Shown here: positions 1-11,385 of the stretch, piece after piece
How positions within the stretch are numbered: position 1 is the first letter of the stretch
How the letters are laid out: every line of letters begins with the position of its first letter
DNA from: Enoplolaimus lenunculus
Taxonomy: Eukaryota; Nematoda; Enoplea; Enoplida; Thoracostomopsidae
DNA length: 64,000 nt
Direction: 5' to 3'
Assembly (NCBI GenBank): GCA_030248215.1
Contig: JASANG010001563.1
Span: 96,299-160,298, forward strand
Program-made: the position numbers and the translations under genes
Notes under the pieces: model-generated
Told to the model about the DNA's origin: nothing
Database searches by the model: none
What the model saw: the letters and a program-made list of their open reading frames with translations, nothing else

Positions 1-314
1 TGTTTCGTCGCTGTTTTGAGAATACTGAGATTAATAAAAAAGTTTTCTCTCCGTTCTCTTTCTTCGACACCCTCGGAAAATGGAAAAAAACTTTTTCTGT
101 TGGTTTTTCCCGTGCCAACCCTGCTCCCATGACCTTCCACTGGGTACAAACAAGACAATAAGCTTAGGCCTACAACAAAACTTAAGCCTGTGTATAAACC
201 TGAACATAAATCTAAGTGCAGTCTGTCTATTAGTTCGACAGTCTCCATATATCGGCAGTCCTATACGAATACTATTGGACACGGTTTCTGTCAGCATATT
301 TATAGCCGTTTTAG
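1..314. other. Presumed intron upstream of first visible exon
   Basis: I see no supported gene here. The stretch ends in a T-rich run and an AG (313-314) that serves as a plausible 3' splice site for the exon that follows. Short open frames on both strands have no recognisable features. Confidence 0.4.
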
Positions 315-659
315 ATAAATGCTGAGCAAACTGTAGTGTCAAAAGCGTTGGACAAAGTGCGGCAGTTGGAACATGAATTTTACAAGGCTCGGCACCGCTG
401 CATGTCGTCAAAAAAGAACAAACGAAAGCGCCGTAATGCAGGAAAGGCCATCAAAGATTGGTTTAAAAATACATATGAAAACGTAGTGGAAGGCGTTAAG
501 AGTATTCCATCACTTGCAAATGATGCTGGAAATGTAATATACAGAGGATTTTGCGAGTTCTTGAATTTGTTTACCAAGCGCATCAAATTAGCCAAGAGTC
601 GATTTGATGAAGCCGAAACAAACTTAGCCCTCGCTGTTGACAACTTGAACGAAATCAAG
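315..659 (+). CDS. Internal exon, helical coiled-coil protein (host gene, part 1)
   Basis: This is an open exon of about 115 codons. It is preceded by a T-rich tract and AG at 313-314, and followed by a consensus donor (aag|gtatgt) at 660. An in-frame TAG lies at 312-314, inside the putative acceptor, so translation must enter from an upstream exon outside the window. The product is strongly basic near its start (a KKNKRKRR cluster) and then amphipathic-helical, with a possible coiled coil over its last 40 residues. It ends in phase 0 and joins in frame to the exon at 30626. I do not recognise the family. The long helices and coiled coil would suit a structural or membrane-active helical bundle, but no motif decides this. 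A later acceptor at 334-335 is possible but weaker. Confidence 0.6.
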
Positions 660-1018
660 GTATGTTTTAGCAATAATGTTTTGGTGTTGCATGGTATTTT
701 GCCTCATGACATTTTGTTTCCCATAAGGTATAAACACTTTGGTACGTAAAACAGCGAAATGTTTACATTGCATGATTTCCACTCGTTATTGAAGTTTAGA
801 TGCATCGAATATCCTGCAGGCCACCGCTGTGTTAAAAAGAAATTAAGAACATCGGTCGGTGACTGTCACATCATGACAGGTTTGGCTTTCTGAAATCATG
901 GAACCATTAGCGAGTTACAAGTATTTAAAATGCTTTATACCGCTTGTATAACTTATGTATCAAGAGTAATAATAAAATTCGTAATTTGAGTATTTGTATA
1001 GCATCGTTTCTAGGCTTA

Positions 1019-1380
1019 CTGTAATGACCCGAATAAGGGGGGCAATAAGAGGGGGACCCCATTTTGAGTCCCAATCAATAGGTGTCTGTATGTCAATTAT
1101 CTCTAATTGTAGCGCATAATGACCCCTGAACCAAATAAAGTTGCGTTCGAAACTTTAAAGAATACTTAAGTTTTGAAAGTACATTCATAAGTATAACCTT
1201 GCATTATTGCTCGAGGTTTTGATGCAAGGCAAAAAACGTTTATTTCAACGGATAGTTGCAATACCCGATAAATTTTGCTAGCGAAAGGCGGTGCAGGGCA
1301 GGTTAAAACCGAATAACAGAGGGTTTCCTCTTGAGAGGTCAAATAAATATCAGTACCCCCTCTTATTCGGATCACTACAG
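1019..1380 (+). mobile_element. TA-flanked MITE, copy 1 (362 bp)
   Basis: The 5' end (ctgtaatgacccgaataag) and the reverse complement of the 3' end (ctgtagtgatccgaataag) match at 17 of 19 positions, giving clear terminal inverted repeats. The element is flanked by TA on both sides, as expected of Tc1/mariner-type insertions. It has no coding capacity. The inner sequence is shared, in one orientation or the other, with the copies at 1675, 2400 and 35392. Confidence 0.8.
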
Positions 1381-1674
1381 TAGTATTTTCGTAGTTATTA
1401 TTGGCATATATAAGTGTAACGAGTCGAAAACTGAAATACAAATATATATTCCGTTATTTTTGTGCATGTTACTACCCGCTGTTGTGGTCCTACAATAAAA
1501 TATGGGTAAAATATCAGGGTGATAAAATGTTATGAGGCTAAGTGTCATAGCTTATGGAGGCAAAACATAAATATTATACAGCACGGGCCATCACAAGGTG
1601 TTGATCAAAATTTATCACGGTCCCATTCTTTTGGTTTTGAGGAGTGCGAACAACCTATACCAGCGGCAATGCAA

Positions 1675-2024
1675 CTGTAGTGACCCGAATAAGAGGCTGG
1701 GACTGATATTTTTTGGCCTTTTCAGAGAGTATCCCTGTTATTCGGTCACGGACTGCTACCTATTCCCGCCCTCCGCTACCCTTCGTTACTGATATATATA
1801 TTTATATCCGGTATTGCAACTATCCGTTGAAAACGTTTTTTGCCTTGCATCAATGCTAGAGTCATTTTTGTGGTTTAATTAGGGATAATTGACGTTTGTG
1901 GACTCTTATTAGGGTTTATGGACTGGCCCGCTTACGGACTCTTATTAGGGATACGGACTCCTATTGATTGGGACACAGAATGGGGACCCTTCTTATTACC
2001 CCTCTCTTATTCGGGTCACTACAG
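1675..2024 (-). mobile_element. MITE of the same family, copy 2
   Basis: It has the same termini (ctgtagtgacccgaataag and cttattcgggtcactacag), with the interior inverted relative to copy 1. The flanks are not TA on both sides, so the ends may have decayed or recombined. No coding capacity. Confidence 0.75.
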
Positions 2025-2399
2025 CATGAATATAGCCGAAGGGAAGAACATTATGGGGAAAGAATATTATACGATACTGTTCCAAGAAACTTACCCCCAC
2101 AACACTAACCACATAATTTTTTAAGAGCGAGGAACTATATATTTAGTACTTTTGAACTGTTTTTGGCGTTTAGTAGAGAAACACGTCATGCACGGGCTTA
2201 GAGACGATAGCTCTCATCCTGTTTAGCGTTTTTTTATTTCGGGGGGCTAAGGGGCGGTAAACTTTTAGAATACAAGAAAAATGACCCTAATATGTTACTC
2301 TTTGTGTTAAAGTTTTCTAACGAAGTACGTAACCGTTCTTTTTTGAACTTTCTACAACTCTGCTGAATCAAAGATTGGTTTTGTGTATATTATGTATTA
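2025..2399. other. No supported feature
   Basis: AT-rich intronic DNA between two MITE copies. I see no gene, strong repeat or structured element. Confidence 0.3.
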
Positions 2400-2818
2400 C
2401 TGTAGTTACCCGAATACAAGGGGGGACCGATATTTATTTGGTCTTTCCAGAGTGTACCCCCTTGTTATTCGGTTACGGACTGTTATATATTTTTTCAACC
2501 CACGCTCCACCACCCTTCGTTACTGATATATATCCGGTAGTGCAACTATCCGTTGAATTAAATGTCTATTTGTCTTGTGTCAATAGCTTGAGCGATAATA
2601 CAAGGTTACACTTAGGAATGTACTTTCAAAAGTTGAGCACGCTTTAAACTTTCGAACTCTAATTATTTGGTCCTGGAGTCATTTATGCGCAACAATTAGG
2701 GTTAATTGACATTTATGGACTCTAATTAGGGTTTAGGGACTCTATTCGCTTACGGAATTTGATTAGGGATACGGACTCTAATTGATTCGGTTTCAAAATG
2801 GGAACCCCCCTCTTATTA
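2400..2818 (-). mobile_element. MITE of the same family, copy 3 (right end lost)
   Basis: It starts with ctgtagttacccgaata after a TA and carries the inverted interior. The right TIR breaks off after cctcttatt, where copies 1, 2 and 4 continue with cgg..cactacag, so it is truncated or heavily diverged. Confidence 0.65.
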
Positions 2819-4024
2819 ACGACAACTCGTTAACCCTAAGATGGGACATATATTGTGGCCAGGCCAAATTTTTTATTTGAACGCCGCATAACGACAATCA
2901 AGACGTCCTGATAAACCAAATAAATACACCTACTCTTTCCTAGCTCTTCAGGCCCTACAACCCACTTTGTTGCCTTTCAGAAGGTCAATCCTCAGTGCAT
3001 ACACTACCAATGCCTACGCAGAGCAAACACAGCGTGTAAAGTACACACCTAGTCAGTTCTGTGGAATTTACTGACTCTAGTAAAGTTCTGATAAACATAG
3101 GGTGGGAACCAAATTTTCAGGAGGAATTAAGTCTAGATAAAATCACGGCTCTATAACAAGAAAGGGCTCATAACTTTTGAACAGATAGCTGCCGACCCCC
3201 GTTTTCTCTGCTGAGCGATGAGGCTACCCCGTCATTAATTCTATTACAAATGTTGCCGACCGCGTCCAGTGCTCTATATAAACAGAAGGAAATCTAGACG
3301 AGCAATTAGTGCAATTTATATACCGCAAGACGCAACGTTAACTTTCGGGCTCTTATATTGGGTCAACAGACAAAGCTCGTTTGTCATATGATATATACTT
3401 ACAAACCAATGCTCTCAGAAGATCAATGTGTACAAGAGTCAGTATGTCACGTGGTACTGTGGGACATTTATGCGAATATCATGTGATATTCCAAAATTTA
3501 AAACGAATATTTAGCAGGACAGTGTAATGTTAGGGTGCTGGTAATGAACGAAAGGTCGAACGGCAGAGGAATAAATGTGCTTTAAATACCAAACACACGC
3601 CTGCAAAACGTCTCCGACAGAAAATCGCTTACAACCACGGCTTAATAATGCAAAAATTCAAATTTCACATTCAAGTATCATATGATATTCAACAGGACAA
3701 TTTGTGTATGTTACCTCAAGCATGCAGACATTTGAAAGTATATCATATGATATTCGTAGACAAACCTCGAACATAATATGACGTTGGAAAACAAAAGAAG
3801 ACCTGCACATGATAATAGCAGACAAATCCGAACTTTTGAATAGGATATGGGGTGTACAAGCAGACAAATTGTTACCCAATAGTGTAATAGGGACAAAACG
3901 TGTCTCAAGCTGTTCCGGTAATTACGTGAACCCCGCATAACTATCCGACTCCTAAGCTTAAGACCCACTACTGCTAATACAGGTTGTTACGAAATCACAG
4001 CCAGAAGGAAATGTGTCCTTGACA
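2819..4024. other. Non-coding intron DNA with CATATG-centred palindromes
   Basis: I see no gene here. Between about 3383 and 3760 the palindromic core atcatatgat or a near relative occurs four times (near 3384, 3478, 3677 and 3740). It is usually followed by attc, and twice by cag- or tag-gac sequence, so it may be a decayed repeat array. Confidence 0.35.
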
Positions 4025-4028
4025 ATAT
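4025..4028. repeat. Target-site duplication, left (atat)
   Basis: The four bases atat immediately before the LTR terminal TG match the four bases after the right LTR terminal CA (28289-28292). The surrounding bases happen to extend the resemblance. Confidence 0.65.
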
Positions 4029-4666
4029 TGTTACGGGTACGATCAACGAGTATCCCTGCGGACGAATCCGAGATGATACTCTCACGGGTGTTCGTGGCCT
4101 TGGATCTGCCAAAGTAAGCTACTTGCCTAGAGAATGACGGTCCCCCGGCGTGATATCAGGTTTTGAGAGTCACAAAATCCCGATATCGTCGTACGCCTAA
4201 GCCTGCCTATGCTCTAAGCTCTAACGAACCCCCGAGTGCGTGTAAGTGGGTCGCACCAGTAACAATAAGCTTTTTCTCCGTGAATTTTAGTACAACTGTG
4301 TGCTCACAACTATTTTTCATGGTTAGGCTGAATGACACTTGGTCATAGGTATAGCTTAACCCTAGTCTTAGTCTTAGAAATTGGTTGGTTCTTCCGGATT
4401 TTGTTTTACGTGGCCATAGGCCGTTTTGGCAGAAAGGCGGATCGATCCTAGCCTTTGAGGTTTTTGAGTGATTTTAATTGCCACTGATTCGAACCAGGTC
4501 TATTTGTTCATTTCTTGAGACTCCGATATTCATAGAATTTTCATAATCGTTCAGAAGCTGGAGTTTGCTTTGACCCTGGGTTTTATCGTAATTTCAGCCG
4601 TGGCTCTTAGGCCAGGAATTTGCTGAGCGTTCCGGGTTCAAAATTGTACTCGGTTTAAAGTTTTGG

Positions 4667-4672
4667 TTTATT
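4667..4672 (-). terminator. Poly(A) signal AATAAA in the 3' LTR
   Basis: TTTATT on the plus strand reads AATAAA on the minus strand, about 1.2 kb downstream of the predicted start site. It would end the genomic RNA. The same signal is conserved in the other LTR at 22534-22539. Confidence 0.5.
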
Positions 4673-5854
4673 TAGGCTTTGTACACTTTATACATGCATC
4701 GCATAGTTAATGTAAAATACCTTGAGCCTGGTGATTGAAATTTAAATGTAATAGCGCGTCTTGATCTTATGATCTTATTTGCCTGTCGTTAATAGCAAGG
4801 CTAACAATGAGTATATTAATTGCTAGAAAAGCATGGGTAACTTAGTTCAAGGGTTAGCTTCGGTAAGAGTTGCCTTATCCCAGAGTTACCCCCTTGCCAC
4901 TAACTACTCCAGCATGGGAAACGTAGGCCTATCTTGGAGTTATGCTTGGTGTCTGGTGATGGGGAGTTTGGCTTGTCCAAGTGCAACCCTTCAGACAGAC
5001 GCAGGTGGCCTCTGATGCTGGGAGCATAGTCTCTCTTAAGCCTAGGCCAGAATTTCCTACACATTGATTGGACTTCCCAGCCAAACTAACCATCCTTGCA
5101 TTAACTAACTCCCGAGAGCTGCACGTGTATCGTAAGGTCTAGGGAGGGAGACTAGAAAATCATTAAGTCTCCATTGAACCTAAAGACTTGAACCTAACAA
5201 ATTTTCTAAGAAGACCTTGTGTCAGGTTTTAATTTTCTTTGTGTCTGTTTCCGAGTGTAGCGCGACTCTATAGCTCTAAGCGTGATTTTTCACAGGCTGC
5301 ACACTCAGCAGTCTGATTGTCAACTGGACGGGCCATGCCGCAAGCTTAGATTATTGGGGCCTGGCTAGAATCGTCTCAAATCACAGGGTACATTGAAATT
5401 TTCTGGACGGTAGGCCTCAGCTCTTTTAGTTGCCATATCCTAAATGCTGAGCATTAGGCTGAATTGACCTCCCTACCGTGCTGACCATCAATCCTGCGAA
5501 TGTTTTTGTCAATCTATGTTGTGCCTAATTTTCCTTAGAATTGTCACACCAATGGCGCCTCCTTGCAGGTTTTCTGATTTTGAGTTTTCCCCCCAAAGTT
5601 TATACAAAAATTTTCGTACCTGCGTTGTCGCCAACGTCAGGCAAATTTTAGCCCAAAATTTTACCCACACCCCCTTTGTGAAAACTGAAAATCCTAACTG
5701 GGCCCCTTAAAATTTTGACCCCCGTGCGCAACGCACATAACCCCCCTTGCTTCAGCACCCCGAAACTCTCGTGCACACTAAGTCGCCTCCGTGTGCAGAG
5801 AGATCGGTTTGCTGTCGCGGCTCGAGCACGCGAGCGAAAACCGAAAAATGTTAA

Positions 5855-6035
5855 ACTGAACTGAATGTTCAGCCTGCGCAGCGTCCTTTTATACTGCCTG
5901 AGCCCCGAATTTTAGCCAATCAGTGCACCCCGAAAACAGACATCGTAACTTCATTTCATTGGTCGGAAATTTCTAAGCTTTGATCAGCCAATACGAAATG
6001 ATCACTGAGTTAATTCTTAAGAGCCTGTGATTGGC
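5855..6035 (-). promoter_or_regulatory. Minus-strand LTR promoter (4 CCAAT + TATAAAAG)
   Basis: TATAAAAG lies at 5893-5886 on the minus strand. Upstream of it in minus sense are four CCAAT boxes in alternating orientation, at 5916, 5958, 5988 and 6030, with spacings of 42, 30 and 42. Downstream, TCAGTT-type initiator sequence sits near 5860. The arrangement is preserved in the other LTR. Confidence 0.65.
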
Positions 6036-6779
6036 TGATAAATTTTAACGCGTCATCTACCGCCGGAAAGTTACAAGGGGACTAACGAAAGTTTCTCCTA
6101 TCCAGGGTCTGAGTGCAAGGAAACAAGACGGTAGGGGGATAAGAAAAGTTATAACGGAATTTGTTTTCGTCTCCCCAACTTTAAAATATGACAACCACGT
6201 GCAGCTTTTATCGTGGAGCCTCCCCTTAACATCTGGTATGTTCACTTAGCATCTAATAATTACTTTAACAGCGCAAAAAGAGTCAACTTCTACAATACAA
6301 AATGGTGGACGAAACAAACGGGGTGGCGACGACAGTTACAGACAAATAGAAGCACACCAGAAAACCGTAGGTATACATAAAAATACTCCGGATTAAACAA
6401 TGGAACAAGAACATAAGCACTCAGAACATTCTATGACTGCATATAAATGTAAAGGTCCAACACCTAAATTTTCTTAAGTGTAAACTTTTAAGACCCTTAA
6501 TTATACCATGGACTAGCCTGCACGAATTCTCTCAGTGAATCCTGTGTTGCGGAACTCAAGTTCTAACTCCTGGGTTGGTACTTAGTTCAAAGACGGCGTA
6601 AGCCTATAGAAATGATGGTTTTGACCCGCGGTGACTCTGAGAACTACGAAAGATCTCACGGGGTGTTTCTCTTAATTGACTAAACCAATTAAGTCAAAGG
6701 ATAATGATTCCGAACGCAGGGAAGCCAGAGAACTTCTTCTTTCAAGTGTAACCGTGCAGGGTTCAAAAAATGCCGACAG

Positions 6780-7850
6780 GCCAGATCTCCCTAAATATCC
6801 GTCAGCGGGTCCTAATCGGGGTAGTTTTACTAACCGAAAGAAAACGCTAAATTGAATAGTTCCAAATTTATTGCCATTCCCGTTAAACTGAAAATCGCGA
6901 CTCCCAAAACCCACTGGCCAAGTGCTAAAAACATAAATTTTTCAATGTCCTAAGCGACCATAACTTTTCAAATGTCGATTTGCGGACCGTGTTAGGGGTG
7001 GTTTTCTTGCTCTACTCAGAGAGCCAAATCGAACGATATCAATTTCAACCCAGTAGTTCCAAAAAGTCGAAATCGCGTTTTCAAGACCGGATCCGTAATT
7101 TGTGTGTACATGTAAATTATCAAATTTTCAAATGGCCATAACTTTTTACGGTTTGATTTGCGAGGCCTGTTTGGGGTGGTTTTCTTACTCAGCGCGATGC
7201 GCGGAATCGAATGGTGCCCATTTTTATAGTGGATCGTGAAAAAGTGAAAATCGCGTTTTTCAGGATCCGGTCCGTATAGTGTGTACACGTAAAATCTTAA
7301 AAAGCTTTGATTGACCATAACTCCTTATGCACGGATTTGCGGACATGGTTTTGGGTGGTTTTCTTAACCAGCTCGACGAGCTGAATCGAACGACACCAAT
7401 TTTAGCACTCAATCCCGGAAAAGCGAAAATAGCGTTTTTGGACCCGGGATCCGTAAGGCGTGTACACGTTAAGTCCCGAAAACTTCAGGGAACCATAACT
7501 CTCAAACTATTGATTTCCGGATAAGGTTCGGGGTGGTTTTATTGATCAGCTCAGCGAGCTGAGTCGAATGGTTCTAATTTTACCATCCGATTCCGGAAAA
7601 GTGAAAATTGCATTTTTCGGAGCCGGGCCTCCGGACGCACACGCACAAAATCTCGAAGTTTTAAAATGTCCACCACTTTTGACTACCGCATTGCGGGCTA
7701 TAATTGGGGTGATTTTCTTAGTCGGCACAGTGCAGGGAAATTGCCTAATGCCAGTTTACATGCTATATTCCGTAAAATGATAGTCAAAATTTCCCAAAAA
7801 CCCAACTCACGACCAATACTCATAACCTACATTCCCGCTAATTTTAGACG
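6780..7850 (-). repeat. 178-bp tandem array inside LTR (about 6 units)
   Basis: Units beginning ccataact start at 6958, 7136, 7315 and 7493 (spacings 178, 179, 178). A degraded unit lies on each side, near 6780 and 7671. Each unit carries a gggtggttttctt block, a cgaatcgaa-like block and a gtgtacacg block in fixed order. The array recurs in the other LTR at about 24630-25690. Confidence 0.8.
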
Positions 7851-9587
7851 TTCGTTCACTGTGTAGGTTCGGAGTGGCTTTTTCGGCCAAAACAGAAGGC
7901 CAAGACAACAGGTACTAAATTCAGAACCCCAGGAAGCCCAAAAATGAAAAGAAATTTCAAAATTTAAGTGTCACGAAATTCAAAATTTTCGCATGATCCT
8001 GGTTTTCGACCTAAAGCGGCAGCCGGGGCGGCTTACACGGCCATCCCGGTGTGCCGAACCCAAGAACGCCAGCTCCGCGCCTGAATTTTGAAAACACAAT
8101 TCATTCGCCCTAAAACTCAGCCTCCCTCCTAAAAGTCCCATTAAGCCTTTGTAAGTATAAATTCCTAATGCCCCCTTCGCGTACCCTAAGCCAAAAGCAC
8201 AACTACCCCCCAATCCTAAACTGCCTATCCCCCTTAGGCTGAGGCGAGGCGTTGCTTAACTGGAAATTTCAAAATTTGAAAATTCAAAACTACTTAAAAT
8301 CTTTCCTTTCCTCCCCCTTACGACGCGTATCGCGTTTCCTCCGTGCTGAAACTCTCTCGTCGAATTTATCAGCAAGTTTCTGCCTTGCCTGTTGCCTTTG
8401 GGGTGCTTTGAAATTGACCGCCCGCACACCCCATACTAATATCGCAAAACTTAAAATCTCGTTGGAGATGTTTCGAGTACACCGAGTTACTCTGTGGTGC
8501 AAGGGAGGCACAGGTATTTATTCGCATGGCCGCCGTCCAGTTAGCCTCTGTTAGAGCAAGGCTCAAGGCTCTTCACTGTACTAGGACGTGGCACGCTTGC
8601 AGGGGGCTGAGGAAATAAGCTGAAGAGCCTGTCCCCCCTTTCTAACTTGAGTTCAAACCCGTACAAGGGTAACTGAAACCGTTATGCAAGAGAATTATAA
8701 GAACAGTTTCTACTCAGTGCACAAGCACATTTGTTACCGGTGAAGGGCTATGGTACGACGGGGCGTCTGGGATTTCGTCTAACCAATCATGCACCCTACC
8801 GGGGGAAAACAATAGCTACTCACTTAGTAACCCCTTTTTGTCTGCTTTTCCGTAGGTTTAGCCTGGTTCTGGATCAGCCACATGAGCTCTTCTGGTGTGC
8901 ACCCCTTGTCCCCTTTTTCAAGTCTTCGTTACTCTATGCATTCACGTTTCAGGGCGCTGACGAGTTCTCGTACATTTTCATTGATAACATACGAAAGCTA
9001 ATATCAAGAACAGGAAGAAAGGGGGTGAACCGTAGAACCAAAATCTAAGTGGAGAAGGGGTGCCGGGGGAATTGCAGTGCTTCATTTCCACAACAGGATC
9101 ACAGGCGGGGCCCGACATTGGTGCAGCCCGAACACACCTCCCGAGGGTCCCACCCAGGGCGTGCTTGACTACCGAGAGATTGTGTTTCAACTGCGTATGC
9201 GTATATGTTATCTAGCGTACACCCCTATTGTATAGTTACTTACATACGTATAAGGGCTGCACACCGGAGATCGAATGAGGGGAAGAGCGTGCCAATGTAA
9301 GAATTCCCTGATAGAATTCAACCTACACATAATCCAAAACTTATTTTACCCCCCTTGCACCCTAGGATAGGTGAGCAGGCAGGTCTTCGTGGCAGTGCCA
9401 TACCTCCTTTACAAGAAAAGGCCCCCGCTTTGTCGTACCTATCAAACTCTAGCGTTTTCTAACGTATTCCCCTTTTCAGTTCAGAGAAGCCCGCCGCCTA
9501 TCGTACGAAGAAAATTTTAACAATTTTAAGCCAACGGAAAGAAGACGTAGAGATTAGGCAGGTGCTTTTGTTTAAGTCTCAATTATT

Positions 9588-10165
9588 AGTCAGGTAGCAT
9601 CTAGTCAACAACACAGTGATATATATAGTTGGGTACCTAGTCAGCACACAGGAAATATACTCTAGTCAGTGCAACGTGCAATTAAAACGTTCTAGTCAAA
9701 TATTCCGGCAACCCGAGGCGAAATTACGTCGAGATGGAGTAAGAAAGAACGGTGGTAGTTCAGGGGTATGTCACAAGTAGCGATAAGCAGAACAGGAGCT
9801 CCAGTCGATCTTACACCAAATTTTTAGGCCTTATGCGGCTGTCCAAAAATAAAAAGGAAAATAGCCAATACATATGCGTACATATGATCATGACAACACA
9901 GCAAACGAAGCAAAAATGACAGATATAATGAAATAGAACAGCATCCAATTGAGAGGGCCTCATGTTGAGTGAAATTTCTGCATGCTAGGGACTGTGCAAC
10001 CCTAATAACAAAATCGAACGTACGTACCCCAATGACTTCCCTTATGAGTACCTTGATCACACACTAGCATCAACACGACATCCCTATTACTGCTTAAAAA
10101 TTTGCGAGTTCGCCCTGCCTTGCGTTTCTAAGCACATAAATTTCTAGTCATGCACTATCTAGTCA
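9588..10165 (-). repeat. Cluster of CTAGTCA heptamers in U3
   Basis: CTAGTCA or tTAGTCA occurs at about 9589, 9601, 9641, 9662, 9692, 10144 and 10158. Sites lie tens of bases apart in the first cluster and two more lie close to the U3 end. The motif resembles a binding site array; its partner is unknown. It is conserved in the other LTR at about 27463-28045. Confidence 0.5.
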
Positions 10166-10415
10166 GGGCGTTCCAGATCCGCAGCATACACACATACATA
10201 AAAAACGCAATAACAGAATACGCGTAAAGAACGACCTTAATAGTAACAACAAACGTAATAACAGTGTAATAACAATGACAACGAAAATAATAATTAGAAA
10301 AAATGCCGGTTACAGTTCCGAATTTCTTGAGGGCACGCGCCGTTACATGATCCTGTGCAACTGCCCTTAACTCAATTAAATCGAGCCGAGTAGTATGAAA
10401 ATGATGTCCCTGACA

Positions 10416-11385
10416 CCTCATAGAATTTTAATTTGGATTTTTTGTGTTAACCCTTATACCTAGTAGGTTTATGGCTGGTGTGCCGTTACGTAAACTACTG
10501 GCCTGCTAAATTGTTGTGCGGCCCTACAAGTACCCGTTCAATCACAAAACAAAAACACCGAAGTTAGTATGTGTAGCGAAAACTCCGCGGAGCTACCCGA
10601 TACATTCACGTACGTGTGTAAGTACCCGTGCGGGCTGAGCAAACGGAATTGAGCGGCAACAACAACAAAGAATATATATGCACATAGAGCTTCATTATAG
10701 GTGCCAATAATCGGCGAGGGCAATGGGCGGTTGTTCCTTATTATGCAAGAGTAATGGGTTTACCTAGTTCAAGGGCAGCGAGTTTTCTATGGCCCGGCCG
10801 ACTATAAATCTGCCCCAATGTGCTGAGCGTCACATCCGATAAAATAAGTACTGCGCAAACACAGGCTACACCCAGCTTCCAAGAGCGTCCTATCGCAGTC
10901 TATAAAATGTCACATTTGATACAATTTTAAGCTGGGTTACAGGGGTACGATCCGTCCAGGTTTGGGCTTCTGACACATTAGATGTATTTCTGAAGCACTG
11001 CCCTATTTGCTATGCGTACGCAACTCATTAAAGCGGCGCTTCGCTAAGCAATGTCCTTCTCCTTCTCTCAGATTTTTAGATTTGGCAATTTGTGTCAACC
11101 CTTATCTCCTGAACGGTACGTCCCTGCGCCTGTGTTGCGAGAGTCAAGTCCAAGGCACTAACACTGTTGCTAGACTCGAGCCTAGCTCTAAGGAAGAAGG
11201 GGATACAGCGTTGGAACTCTTTACGGCGTGCTAAGCGCAAGGTTCGCTGTCTATAACCTAATTATCTGGGGCCGAAAGTTTATGGGTGGTCCTACAGTGT
11301 CAGCGCGTTAAGCGAATCGTGTGGCTTCCCGACCGGGGGTATCTCGGCCCATAGATACCTCCAGTTGCCGTAAGGCAGGAAACAG
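10416..11385. other. Element interior between the ORF and the 3' LTR, non-coding
   Basis: In element sense this follows the long ORF and would be 3' untranslated sequence. I see no gene. A short purine run (tatgagg in minus sense) abuts the LTR at 10416, where a polypurine tract would be expected; it is weak. Confidence 0.35.

Larger units (their letters stand above)
4029..10415 (-). repeat. LTR, 3' copy in element sense (6,387 bp)
   Basis: In element orientation U3 is about 10415-5860, R begins near 5860 and runs toward the AATAAA at 4672-4667, and U5 ends at 4029. Compared with the other LTR it carries about 16 bp near 5318 that are missing there, and lacks about 35 bp found near 25973. 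It contains a 178-bp tandem array and a cluster of CTAGTCA heptamers. Confidence 0.9.

Noticed and set aside
8731-9048. Plus-strand open frame in the LTR (105 codons; 145 in the other LTR at 26608-27045)
   Set aside because: It is antisense to the promoter and ORF of the element, the stop differs between LTRs by one base, and no motif or compositional signal supports coding.
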